Shown here in pieces: positions 7,310 to 15,593 of a stretch of 46,397 nt of DNA. The notes beneath the pieces were generated by a model. That model was not told the origin of the DNA. It searched no databases and saw only the letters and a list, made by a program, of their open reading frames with translations. Where the stretch lies: assembly GCF_017114985.1 (NCBI RefSeq), contig NZ_JABXKP010000023.1, forward strand, positions 1 to 46,397. The letters run 5' to 3'. Position 1 is the first letter of the stretch; each line of letters starts with the position of its first letter. This stretch comes from Nostoc sp. JL33 (GTDB taxonomy: Bacteria > Cyanobacteriota > Cyanobacteriia > Cyanobacteriales > Nostocaceae). Both the position numbers and the translations under genes were made by a program.

Positions 7310-10300
7310 ATGTCAAGAAATATTCGTGGAGATGAATCAGTTTTAGAGAATGTACTCAGTCTGGTAGAAGCATTGCTGCAACTCTCGGAAGAGCAAGACT
7401 GTGAATCAAAACTTCCACTTTGCGTTGTCTGGGAAGCTGATAAGCTGCGAATTACCGGATATAAAAGCCAACAGACAAAAGTAAACACAAGTAAAACAAC
7501 TAAAGTTGGTACAAAGCAGGAATATTTACTCAACCAGATTAAAGATGCTGGCAAAATTTTAAAACTTCCCCGGCAAAAAGCAGAATCTAACGTTTCTCAG
7601 AAAGAAAGAGAATTACAAGAGATTCAAACTGCACTTGACTGGCTATGGAAGTTAGAAGTGCGAGAACCGCAAAAAGCCGCGAATAATCAAGGTTATTGGA
7701 AATTTACCCTGACGCTAAAACATCAGACAGCGACGATAAAAGATAATCTGGAGGTGGTTAAGCAAAAGTGGAAGGAATACCAAAAGACCAATTCAAAAGA
7801 AACATCCCAGGTACAAACAACAGATAATAGCTTTGATTGGCAAGAAATCTGCGGCGATATGCTGGAAAAGCACAAGCGTCTCACCACAAATGAGTTTCTG
7901 TTTGCTGATGATGACATGAAATTTGAGCTAGAGGCAATTCATGTACCTTTAGCATTGGTGAAACGTAACAAACCGAAGAAATGCCGCGAGGATATTTCCG
8001 CAGAACAAGGTTCGCAACTTTACGAACCGAGTTATGAAGAGAAGCAGCGATTTGAACATGAGGCTTTTTTAGAGAAAATTATCGGTGATGGTGTTGGTAA
8101 AACTCAAGGACACCGCATCGCTTTAATTGGAGAACCGGGTGCGGGAAAAACTACTCAGTTGCAAACTATAGCTTTTTGGATATTAAACAACAATCTGGGT
8201 TTACCAATTTGGATTTCTTTGGCAGACTTGCAAGGAAAGAGTGTAAAAGATTATCTGCTGCAAGATTGGCTGGAGAATGCTTTAGAAGTGGTGCGTGTAA
8301 AAGAAGAACAGGAAAACGCTTTTGCAGATTTATTCAAGAATAATCGTGTGTGGTTGTTGTTGGATGCAGCAGATGAAATGTCTTCACTCCAACCATTAAC
8401 TGAGATTTCCCAGCAGTTGACGGGATGGGTGAAATATGCGCGGGTTGTGCTGACTTGTCGGGTGAATGTTTGGGAAGCAAACGCCAACGCTTTAGAAAAT
8501 TTTGAGACGTATCGGTTACTCAATTTTGAATATCCGCAACAAGTGCAAAAGTTTATTGAGCGTTGGTTTCAACCTCGGAACCTCACCCCCCAGCCCCGTC
8601 TCCTTATTAAGGAGACGGGAAGTAACAAAGGGGAAAGATTATGGCAGGAATTAGATAAAGCTGAACGTCAGCGCATCCAAGATTTAGTTAAAAATCCTTT
8701 GCGGTTAGCCCTGTTGTGTAGCACTTGGCAAGGTTCTGATCAAGGTTTACCGGAAACTAAAGCCGGACTTTATCAGCAGTTTGTGGAAGAGGTTTACAAG
8801 TGGAAAGAAAACCGCTTCCCTACCACCGAAGAGAAGCAAGAGGAATTAAACGCAGCGTTGGGACGTTTGGCAAAACGGGCAATTGATCAAGAAACGTCAC
8901 GGTTTCGGCTAGGACATAAGTTTGTGCGTGAGGAATTAGGTGATGCAAAACAGCAAAATTCTTTATTTTGGTTAGCGTTAAAGTTGGGATGGCTAAATGA
9001 AGTTGGAGTGGCTGCGGAATCAGCAACGAAAGAGAAAGTTTACGCTTTCTACCATCCCACATTTGAGGAATATTTTGCAGCGTTAGCGATCGCTGATTGG
9101 CACGAGTTTTTGAATCATGTTCCCGACAAACCCGCGCTAGGCGTTTATCGCATTTTTGCCCCGCAGTGGAAAGAGGTGATTTTGCTGTGGTTGGGATGTG
9201 AGTATGTGGGGAAGAAGGAGAAGGAGGAGTTTATTCAGGCGTTGGTGGAATTTGATGATGGGTGTGGAGAATACAGAGCTATTGATAGAGTCAAAAGGGG
9301 ATTTTACGAGTTTCGCGCTTATTTTATCGCTGCTGCGGGGGTTGATGAGTGGAAAAATTCTGTCAATGCAGATGCTATTGTGACGGAAATCGTTAAATGG
9401 CGCTTTGGCGAGTTTAAGGTTCAACAAAACGAGTGGGTGCAATTTCTCACATCAATTCCAGAGGGAGCAAGGACAGCATTGCCTCAAACAAATCGCATAA
9501 AAGCGATCGCTGCTTTGGTGGAGTTAATCGGCAAACCACAACTGGATGATTATACCCGATGGCTAGCGGCAGAAAGCTTAGGGAAAATTGACCCAGGCAA
9601 CGAAAAAGCGATCGCTGCTTTGGTGGAGTTAATCGGCAATCCACAACTGGATGATTCTACCCGAAGGCTAGCGGCATCAAGCTTAGGGGAAATTGACCCA
9701 GGCAACGAAAAAGCGATCGCTGCTTTGGTGGAGTTAATCGGCAAACCACAACTGGATGATTATACCCGATGGCTAGCGGCAGAAAGCTTAGGGAAAATTG
9801 ACCCAGGCAACGAAAAAGCGATCGCTGCTTTGGTGGAGTTAATCGGCAAACCACAACTGGATGATTCTATCCGATGGCAAGCGGCATCAAGCTTAGGGAA
9901 AATTGACCCAGGCAACGAAAAAGCGATCGCTGCTTTGGTGGAGTTAATCGGCAATCCACAACTGGATGATTCTACCCGATGGCAAGCGGCATCAAGCTTA
10001 GGGAAAATTGACCCAGGCAACGAAAAAGCGATCGCTGCTTTGGTGGAGTTAATCGGCAAACCACAACTGGATTATTTTACCCGATGGCCAGCGGCAGCAA
10101 GCTTAGGGGAAATTGACCCAGGCAACGAAAAAGCGATCGCTGCTTTGGTGGAGTTAATCGGCAATCCACAACTGGATTATTTTACCCGATGGCAAGCGCC
10201 ATCTAGCTTAGAGAAAATTATGTTAGAGGAACAGATGCCAAGTGTTGTCACCGTGTTGAAGGATTACTTATCACCTGAAACTTATAAAAATGACTTTGAG

Positions 10301-10408
10301 CGATTTGATAATTGCTACGAAGTTATCTGGAAGTGCGCCCAAAGTATGCACTACCCAGCTTTTTATCAAGCTTGGCATCAACAAGAAAAAGTGAAAGATG
10401 GAGAGTAG
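7310..10408 (+). CDS. NACHT-domain STAND NTPase with C-terminal HEAT repeats
   Basis: This 1032-residue protein is a bacterial NLR-like ATPase. The N-terminal ~170 residues are a likely effector or adaptor that I do not recognise (it contains TALDWLWKLEVREP). A linker leads to the NACHT domain, with Walker A GEPGAGKTT (274-282) and Walker B VWLLLDAADE (347-356), the usual NACHT arrangement with small residues after the Asp. A helical region follows (YHPTFEEYFAALAIADW). Residues about 731-975 are seven 35-residue HEAT repeats that are nearly identical even in DNA. Bacterial NACHT proteins are known antiphage sensors whose repeats detect phage products; that role is inferred here. A palindromic DNA element is inserted in frame at 8595-8619. 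The gene stands alone and is flanked by repeats, a toxin-antitoxin locus and a RAYT gene. Confidence 0.93.
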   Translation: MSRNIRGDESVLENVLSLVEALLQLSEEQDCESKLPLCVVWEADKLRITGYKSQQTKVNTSKTTKVGTKQEYLLNQIKDAGKILKLPRQKAESNVSQKERELQEIQTALDWLWKLEVREPQKAANNQGYWKFTLTLKHQTATIKDNLEVVKQKWKEYQKTNSKETSQVQTTDNSFDWQEICGDMLEKHKRLTTNEFLFADDDMKFELEAIHVPLALVKRNKPKKCREDISAEQGSQLYEPSYEEKQRFEHEAFLEKIIGDGVGKTQGHRIALIGEPGAGKTTQLQTIAFWILNNNLGLPIWISLADLQGKSVKDYLLQDWLENALEVVRVKEEQENAFADLFKNNRVWLLLDAADEMSSLQPLTEISQQLTGWVKYARVVLTCRVNVWEANANALENFETYRLLNFEYPQQVQKFIERWFQPRNLTPQPRLLIKETGSNKGERLWQELDKAERQRIQDLVKNPLRLALLCSTWQGSDQGLPETKAGLYQQFVEEVYKWKENRFPTTEEKQEELNAALGRLAKRAIDQETSRFRLGHKFVREELGDAKQQNSLFWLALKLGWLNEVGVAAESATKEKVYAFYHPTFEEYFAALAIADWHEFLNHVPDKPALGVYRIFAPQWKEVILLWLGCEYVGKKEKEEFIQALVEFDDGCGEYRAIDRVKRGFYEFRAYFIAAAGVDEWKNSVNADAIVTEIVKWRFGEFKVQQNEWVQFLTSIPEGARTALPQTNRIKAIAALVELIGKPQLDDYTRWLAAESLGKIDPGNEKAIAALVELIGNPQLDDSTRRLAASSLGEIDPGNEKAIAALVELIGKPQLDDYTRWLAAESLGKIDPGNEKAIAALVELIGKPQLDDSIRWQAASSLGKIDPGNEKAIAALVELIGNPQLDDSTRWQAASSLGKIDPGNEKAIAALVELIGKPQLDYFTRWPAAASLGEIDPGNEKAIAALVELIGNPQLDYFTRWQAPSSLEKIMLEEQMPSVVTVLKDYLSPETYKNDFERFDNCYEVIWKCAQSMHYPAFYQAWHQQEKVKDGE
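8595..8619. repeat. Perfect palindrome inside the NACHT reading frame
   Basis: Two 12-bp arms, CCCGTCTCCTTA and TAAGGAGACGGG, flank a single T. They are preceded by CCTCACCCCCCAGCC, which together resembles the dispersed intergenic elements seen elsewhere in the window. The reading frame passes through it without a stop, encoding the atypical residues LTPQPRLLIKETGSN. Confidence 0.85.
9501..10235 (+). repeat. Seven 105-bp tandem coding repeats (HEAT units)
   Basis: Units begin at 9501, 9606, 9711, 9816, 9921, 10026 and 10131, exactly 105 bp apart. Each opens with AAGCGATCGC, so the HIP1 octamer is phased through the whole array. The protein unit runs KAIAALVELIG to DPGNE. Differences cluster after PQLD (DDYTRW, DDSTRR, DDSIRW, DYFTRW) and in the following AAxSLG(K/E) helix. 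The last unit is degenerate. Confidence 0.95.
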
Positions 10409-10635
10409 GAAAGAAAAATACTTCCTCCAGCCAAAACATAAGCGAAATGTGGAAGCAGCAATCCCTTGTAAAGACGCGATTCATCGCATCTCGTAAGCAT
10501 CTCGTAAATCTATCGCGTCCGATATTTCCGCAATCCAGGGAATGCGATCGCCCCTAAATAAAACAGATATTGTGAATAGAATGGGAATGCGATCATTTTT
10601 GCGATCGCCGTGATGAATTGATTAAGCGATCGCCT
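10409..10635. other. Intergenic repeats between NACHT gene and toxin-antitoxin locus
   Basis: No gene. A REP-like palindrome of the AGACGCGATTCATCGC type lies at 10464-10491. From 10544 to 10609 a segment begins with GCGATCGCCCCT and contains AAACAGATATTGTGAATAG. This segment is repeated in direct orientation at 11264-11350, on the other side of the toxin-antitoxin operon. Confidence 0.75.
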
Positions 10636-10904
10636 TTACGGTTTATATACCTCGCTGCGATGAGCGATTGCCACAACAAGTACCTGCACAACTTCATCGT
10701 CTATAGAATAAATGACCCTGTAATCCCCAATTCGGTAGCGATAGTAGCCTGTATAATCTCCCTTCAGGGCTTTAATGTTGGGGTGCGATCGAGGAGTTTG
10801 TTCTAGCTGCTGCAAACATCGCGCAATTTTCTTAGCAAAAGAAAAGCTTTGTCAGCATTGACATAAACTTCTTGGACATCGGGATGAAGAATAACTTCAT
10901 ACAT
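10636..10904 (-). pseudogene. RelE/ParE-type toxin, frameshifted
   Basis: Read from ATG 10904, the protein starts MYEVILHPDVQEVYVNADKA and then runs into an early stop. A one-base shift near 10837-10847 restores a typical RelE/ParE body: AKKIARCLQQLEQTPRSHPN, ALKGDYTGYYRYRIGDYRV, IYSIDDEVVQVLVVAIAHR and a final SEVYKP, with TAA at 10636-10638. The total length of 269 bp is one base short of a full 89-residue frame. No classic slippery heptamer is evident, so an inactivating deletion or a sequencing error is more likely than programmed frameshifting. The start overlaps the antitoxin stop by 8 bp, as expected for a type II operon. An intact toxin of this family would cleave mRNA at the ribosome or poison gyrase. 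Confidence 0.8.
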
Positions 10905-11175
10905 CAGAGCGAAGAGTTCTCCAGGCGGTGTATTGGGCTTTAGGCGTTACTTGATTTTGCTTAACCCGCTCTAACAATCCAGGAATTGCCAAAAGTTCTT
11001 GGGTTGCAGCTTCGCTTTCAGCATTTGCCAAATAAGCAGCAAAATCAGTCAGCACCTGTAATCGCTCTGGAGATAGTTGCTGGAGTAAGTCATTAAGCTG
11101 TTGCTGTAACTCTGCGACAGAGATCAAATCTGCTGATGACCCATCATCCATCGGAGAATTATCGGTAGTATTCAT
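10897..11175 (-). CDS. Putative antitoxin partner of RelE/ParE-type toxin
   Basis: This 92-residue protein starts at ATG 11175. It is acidic at its N-terminus (MNTTDNSPMDDGSS), followed by a helical segment (VAELQQQLNDLLQQLSPERLQVLTDFAAYLANAES) of the type found in cyanobacterial antitoxin-like proteins, where it probably mediates dimerisation. The C-terminal tail (about 60-92, basic with TPKAQYTAWRTLRSDV) would be the toxin-binding part. It is the first gene of a two-gene operon overlapping the toxin by 8 bp. It is intact although the toxin is frameshifted. Assignment rests mainly on size, order and overlap, because the sequence is not a strong match to a named antitoxin family that I know. 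Confidence 0.75.
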   Translation of the reverse strand: MNTTDNSPMDDGSSADLISVAELQQQLNDLLQQLSPERLQVLTDFAAYLANAESEAATQELLAIPGLLERVKQNQVTPKAQYTAWRTLRSDV

Positions 11176-11263
11176 TGCCTACTTCAGAATTTCAAGGTTT
11201 AGTTTTTATTATGCATCAAATCTTCCAAGTGCTTTGGTTATCTTAGGGGAAACTGTGGCAGAG

Positions 11264-11350
11264 GCGATCGCCCCTAGTAAAACAGATATTGTAAACAGAA
11301 TGGGAATGCGTAGGCGTAGCCCGCCGCAGGCATCGTTTTTGCGATCGCCC
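11264..11350. repeat. Second copy of the direct repeat flanking the toxin-antitoxin operon
   Basis: It matches 10544-10609 (GCGATCGCCCCTA, AACAGATATTGTAAACAG, ATGGGAATGCG, TTTTTGCGATCGCC). Relative to the first copy it carries about 20 extra bases, TAGGCGTAGCCCGCCGCAGG, a common Nostoc intergenic repeat that interrupts the unit. Confidence 0.75.
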
Positions 11351-11384
11351 CTTGTAGAGACGCGATTCATCGCGTCTTCTTCCT
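11348..11384. repeat. REP-like palindrome upstream of RAYT gene
   Basis: The core GACGCGATTCATCGCGTC is palindromic around a 2-base centre and is flanked by CTTGTAGA. This 37-bp stretch is the exact reverse complement of 11848-11884 inside the RAYT coding sequence. Confidence 0.9.
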
Positions 11385-11486
11385 TTGGGTCATTTACATA
11401 GCAGGAATAATTCCGAGTTTTTTGGGTTGGCAATTACATCAATGCAAAGCAATAATTGCATAAATTTTGATATCAAAGATGTAATC

Positions 11487-12131
11487 ATGAATAATGATGA
11501 GCCTCAACCAGAAAACAACAAACCCAAATACAAAGGTAAATATCGAATTGATTCAACCCGTTTGCCAGCATGGAGTTATGCCAGTAATGCCGGATATTTC
11601 GTGACTATTTGCACCGGCGGTAAAAAATGCTTTTTTGGTGAGGTTGTACAGGGTGAAATGCAGCGATCGCCAATTGGAGAAATTGCTCAGAAATTGTGGT
11701 ACGAGATTCCTAATCATTTTTCTAATTGCCAGATAGATTCGTTTTGCGTCATGCCTAATCATGTTCATGGGATTTTGGTTATTAATCAAATACGAGAAGA
11801 CGCGATTCAAACGATTCAAACACAAGAAGACGCGATGAATCAAACACAGGAAGAAGACGCGATGAATCGCGTCTCTACAAGGGGGGATGGTGGACGGGGT
11901 GGGGTTACTGGGTTATTTAACCCGATGTTGTCTAAAAATTCTCTTTCTAAAATTGTTAGGTGGTACAAAGGACGATGTACATTTGAAATTAATCAAATAT
12001 ATGAAGGTTTTGAATGGCAAGGAAGGTTCCATGACAACATAATTCGTAATGAATTTGCCCTCGATAAAATTAGACAATATATTATCAATAACCCAATCAA
12101 TTGGGAACGCGATGCCTACGGCGGGGCATAG
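11487..12131 (+). CDS. REP-associated tyrosine transposase (RAYT, Y1_Tnp family)
   Basis: From ATG 11487 (MNNDEPQPEN) this is a 214-residue HUH single-strand transposase of the TnpA-REP type. The HUH motif is in CVMPNHVHGIL (H92, H94) and the catalytic tyrosine is probably Y198 in DKIRQYIINNP. The N-terminal RLPAWSYASNAGYFVTICT and the FEWQGRFHDNIIRN block are typical. Residues about 103-140 (EDAIQTIQTQEDAMNQ onward) are unusual. They are encoded by repeated AAGACGCGAT units ending in a full REP-like palindrome, so the element seems to have invaded the gene in frame. The C-terminus (ERDAYGGA) also ends in a dispersed repeat. Such enzymes mobilise REP palindromes; activity of this copy is uncertain. 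Confidence 0.88.
   Translation: MNNDEPQPENNKPKYKGKYRIDSTRLPAWSYASNAGYFVTICTGGKKCFFGEVVQGEMQRSPIGEIAQKLWYEIPNHFSNCQIDSFCVMPNHVHGILVINQIREDAIQTIQTQEDAMNQTQEEDAMNRVSTRGDGGRGGVTGLFNPMLSKNSLSKIVRWYKGRCTFEINQIYEGFEWQGRFHDNIIRNEFALDKIRQYIINNPINWERDAYGGA
11848..11884. repeat. REP-like palindrome inside the RAYT coding sequence
   Basis: An exact 37-bp inverted copy of 11348-11384, read through in frame as EEDAMNRVSTR. Two partial copies of its left arm (GAAGACGCGAT) precede it at about 11798-11836. Confidence 0.9.
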
Positions 12132-12175
12132 CCCATCGCGAACAACCACCCTATTGACGTTCATCGCGTCTTATA

Positions 12176-13723
12176 CTATTGACGGGTATAACGATGTTTC
12201 ACCCCAATGGGGAAATATTCAAAATCACCCATTGGGGCTAATGTAACCTGTGGTGTTTGATATTCTGCGGGAACATAATTAGCAAACTCGCTATTTAGGC
12301 GGAGCAGTTGTGAAAGAATAGAAGATGCGATCGCAAGTCTTCGATCTTCACTACCCTCTACCCCTGGTGCTAATTCCACAGCCACAGATAAAAATCGATT
12401 CTTATCTGCATCTTCCTTCACCTGCAATACGAATTTACCCGTCACCCATTCTTGAATTCCTGGTTGTTCTAATCCCACCGTCACATTTTCTGGATAGATA
12501 TTTGCACCAAAGTAAGAAACTGTAAAGTTAGAACGACCGAAGACATAAACGAAAGGTAGCTGATGAATACCTCTAAGGGAGTGGGGAGTGGTGTTAGCGA
12601 TAGCGGGGCGTTTAGCCTGTGCTGAGTTCTCTAACGCTGCAACAGGATTAAATCCCCATTCAGCTAAAAATTGCAGCATGGCATCATAACTAATTATTCC
12701 ACCAGTATCCAAGATGTCATAACGTACTAAGGGAATACCGTTATCTCCCGAAAACAGCAATCCGCCATCTTGAACTTCAAAAAAGCGACTGCAAGGATCA
12801 TACTGTACTAGTGTGGGTAAACGCGATTCCCCAAATAAAGCTCTAGCAGCATCGGGATTTATTGCCAAAAAACGCCGAATGCAGATACTTAACGGTGTTT
12901 CATTGCCCAAAACTCCTGCATCCGCAGTACCGTAAAGTGATGCAAAATCATAACAGGGATTTTGTGAACCAACTCTTTCGCCAACTAAACTCCGCCATTC
13001 TTCACTAAATACTTCTCCCGCCATAACTAACTTAATCTGATATTGCTGCCACTCCACACTACAAGCGATACCAGTATCAATCACATCTTTTAAAAATGGC
13101 GGGTATCCCAATAACACCACTTGTTCAAATGCTGAACCTAATTCTTGGACAACTCGCAAGATTTCTTCTTTGTTGTTACCAGGAGTAATTACAGTGATGG
13201 GATAACCTTTACTAGCAAGATAACGACAACAATTAGTGGTAAACATTCCACCTACCCAAGTGCCCAAAGTGAAACAAATCACTGCTAGGGTACGTCTGGT
13301 ATCTGTATAGAAACTATCGTGAAAAATCTGTTCAAAACGTGTGGCGATTTGGAGTTCATCTGTGAAAAAACGAGGCCAAAATGTCGGTTTACCACTAGAA
13401 CCTGAAGAAGCAGCGATCATGTCGCACGCTTGCAGTTGTCCGTTGCGGCACAAGTCAGCCAAAGGATAACGCAGGATATAATTTTGTTTAGCGATCGCTG
13501 GTAGTTTTTGAAACTCCTCCAAGGTTTGAATAGTCGCGGGATTAATTTCCCTTTCTGCTAAAAACGCCTTGTATGCTGGTACATTAGCCGCCACATCGTG
13601 AAATAAACTCAAAGCTGCCGAAGTTTGAGTGTTGAGATGCCGTTGCAGTAGGGTTTCTAGGGGGGTAGACAAAAATTCTTCAAATGCTTTAATTACTTGC
13701 TGCTGTCTTGATTTGCGGTTCAT
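12176..13723 (-). CDS. PaaK-like adenylate-forming enzyme (phenylacetate-CoA ligase family)
   Basis: This 515-residue protein has the ANL-superfamily P-loop ASSGSSGKPT (105-114), TLGTWVGGMF, a YGTADAG adenine-site motif (about 268) and a VRYDILDTGG motif (about 335), the order seen in PaaK-type ligases. Such enzymes activate an aryl or acyl acid as the adenylate and often pass it to CoA. The true substrate is unknown. No other phenylacetate-degradation gene is nearby, so a biosynthetic or orphan role is as likely. There is a full-length ATG start at 13723 and no membrane segment. The C-terminal domain is present, ending VKHRYTRQ. Downstream is the RAYT gene; upstream is the kinase pair, divergently transcribed. 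Confidence 0.85.
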   Translation of the reverse strand: MNRKSRQQQVIKAFEEFLSTPLETLLQRHLNTQTSAALSLFHDVAANVPAYKAFLAEREINPATIQTLEEFQKLPAIAKQNYILRYPLADLCRNGQLQACDMIAASSGSSGKPTFWPRFFTDELQIATRFEQIFHDSFYTDTRRTLAVICFTLGTWVGGMFTTNCCRYLASKGYPITVITPGNNKEEILRVVQELGSAFEQVVLLGYPPFLKDVIDTGIACSVEWQQYQIKLVMAGEVFSEEWRSLVGERVGSQNPCYDFASLYGTADAGVLGNETPLSICIRRFLAINPDAARALFGESRLPTLVQYDPCSRFFEVQDGGLLFSGDNGIPLVRYDILDTGGIISYDAMLQFLAEWGFNPVAALENSAQAKRPAIANTTPHSLRGIHQLPFVYVFGRSNFTVSYFGANIYPENVTVGLEQPGIQEWVTGKFVLQVKEDADKNRFLSVAVELAPGVEGSEDRRLAIASSILSQLLRLNSEFANYVPAEYQTPQVTLAPMGDFEYFPIGVKHRYTRQ

Positions 13724-13910
13724 AAGGCTTGTTGTTTATCTTGAAGTAGAACCAACACGGTTAAAATAATTCGTAATACTCGCCATTCGCCTAGCGTCTC
13801 GTAGAGAAGGCGAGAAGCAAGCTACATAATTCGTAATTCGTAGGATATCCGAAAATGAGGATATGCGCGTTGTAGTCATTCAATAAAACCTTAATTTATC
13901 CTTGGGCACC

Positions 13911-15593
13911 ATGCAGCTCTATTGCAGTAAACAACACACAAATAATGGTGGGAACCGCTTTTGCACCCATTGCGGTGAACCATTACCTCTTGCTGTGGGA
14001 CAGGTGGTGGATAATCGCTATCAAATTATCCGTCATCTAGGACAGGGTGGCTTTGGACGTACCTATTTGGCGGAGGATAGAAATAAATCTGATCAAACCT
14101 GTGTGCTGAAGGAATTTGCACCCCAAGTACAAAAACAGCAGGATTTACAAAAAGCTAAAGAGTTATTTGAGCGAGAAGCAAATGTTCTGAAAAAACTCCA
14201 GCATTCACAGATTCCCTGTTTTCACGCCTCGCTACAAGTGAAGATAGGCACTAAAGATTTTTTCTTTCTAGTGCAAGATTATGTGGATGGTGACAATTAC
14301 TACCAATTATTAGAACAGCGTGAAACTCAAGGAAAAACATTTAGTGAAGAGGAAGTAATCACTCTACTGCAACAGATTTTACCCGTGTTATCCTACATCC
14401 ATTCACGAGATGTAGTTCACCGTGATATCTCTCCCGATAATTTAATTTGGCGGCGTTCTGATAATCTGCCAGTGCTGATTGATTTTGGTGGTGTCAAACA
14501 ATTGCCAGCTTCTCAAGGTTTTTGGCGCACTAAGTTGGTTGGAAATAACACTTTACTGGGTAAAAAAGGCTACGCCCCAGAGGAACAGCTACGGCAGGGT
14601 AAAGCATTTTTTAGTAGTGATTTATATTCTTTAGCGGTGACAACATTGGTCTTGCTCACGGGTAAAGAACCACAAAAGTTATACGACAGCTATCAGGGAA
14701 TTTGGTTATGGGGAAAAGAAATTCAAGTTAGTCTGCAATTGGAAGCGGTGTTAAAAAAGATGCTGGCTTATAAACCGAGCGATCGCTACCAACGAGCCGA
14801 GCAAGTCCTGAAAGATTTACCATCGCCAACTGCAACTAAATCCCCAGCTAATTATATTACCACCAAAATTAAGACGATGGTAGTTGCTCCGGGAAGACAA
14901 CGCGCCAGTGCTGTTATCAGTAAATTCCAGAGCAAAACGCAAGCGTTAGCTAAACCGATATCTTGGCCTGTTTGGATTCGCCCTTTTGTGATCAGTCTAG
15001 GGGGGACAGCTTTAGTTGGATTAACTTTGGCGGCGGGAAATGCAGTCATTCGGACTGTAACTTCAATCACCATCCCATCAATTTCATTTCCGCAAATTCC
15101 CCAGTTCCCAAATCCGAGCGCTAAACCAGTCAGCGAGAAAGGAAAAAATCGTGACCTCCAGGAAATTACCAGTCGTCGCCAACGGCTAGAAATTACTGAA
15201 GGATTTTTTATTAGCTTTGTAGATGATTTATTTTATACAAAAAAACCGGAGTTAAAGGGACGTAGCCTGACATCTAAACCTGAAGACGTTGGTTTACGAG
15301 ATGAATGGTCTGGTATCGCTGACGATTTATTGGATAAACTAGAACAGGCTAACCTCAGTACAGCAGCTCGTCGAAAACTGGGTAAATATACTGCACAAGG
15401 TTACGAAACATGGAGACGGCAAGCGCGATCGGGGCAGTTTGGGAACTATACAATTGATCAACTGAACAAAGACACAAATGAAAAATTTGATCGGTTGTTT
15501 CCTGGTCAAGAGCGTGGGAAACTGAATCAACAGACTTTTGGTCAAGTTTGGTATGCGATCGCAGCTGATCAAGTCAGTAAAGTACAAAGATAG
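13911..15593 (+). CDS. Zinc-ribbon Ser/Thr protein kinase, membrane-anchored (1 of 2)
   Basis: The ATG at 13911 gives 560 residues; a TTG at 13902 is less likely. An N-terminal zinc ribbon has putative ligands C5, H9, C18 and C21. The kinase domain (about 36-310) has GQGGFG (44-49), Lys67, the catalytic loop HRDISPDN (D172) and DFG (191-193). The usual Lys of HRDxK is Ser, as in many cyanobacterial members. One transmembrane segment lies at about 352-378. A C-terminal extracytoplasmic domain of ~135 residues (from EITEGFFISF) is shared with the next gene. It probably phosphorylates proteins in response to an external cue; the ligand is unknown. A 210-bp gap with a palindrome separates it from its paralogue. 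Confidence 0.92.
   Translation: MQLYCSKQHTNNGGNRFCTHCGEPLPLAVGQVVDNRYQIIRHLGQGGFGRTYLAEDRNKSDQTCVLKEFAPQVQKQQDLQKAKELFEREANVLKKLQHSQIPCFHASLQVKIGTKDFFFLVQDYVDGDNYYQLLEQRETQGKTFSEEEVITLLQQILPVLSYIHSRDVVHRDISPDNLIWRRSDNLPVLIDFGGVKQLPASQGFWRTKLVGNNTLLGKKGYAPEEQLRQGKAFFSSDLYSLAVTTLVLLTGKEPQKLYDSYQGIWLWGKEIQVSLQLEAVLKKMLAYKPSDRYQRAEQVLKDLPSPTATKSPANYITTKIKTMVVAPGRQRASAVISKFQSKTQALAKPISWPVWIRPFVISLGGTALVGLTLAAGNAVIRTVTSITIPSISFPQIPQFPNPSAKPVSEKGKNRDLQEITSRRQRLEITEGFFISFVDDLFYTKKPELKGRSLTSKPEDVGLRDEWSGIADDLLDKLEQANLSTAARRKLGKYTAQGYETWRRQARSGQFGNYTIDQLNKDTNEKFDRLFPGQERGKLNQQTFGQVWYAIAADQVSKVQR

Noticed and set aside
9447..10059. Several minus-strand ORFs opposite the HEAT repeats
   Set aside because: They are shadows generated by the 105-bp periodic coding repeats.
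10837..10850. Programmed -1 frameshift in the toxin gene
   Set aside because: The sequence around the shift does not fit a canonical X-XXY-YYZ slippery heptamer in the reading frame and no downstream structure is apparent.
11209..11433. Minus-strand 74-codon ORF upstream of the RAYT gene
   Set aside because: It is built almost wholly from dispersed repeats and a REP-like palindrome.
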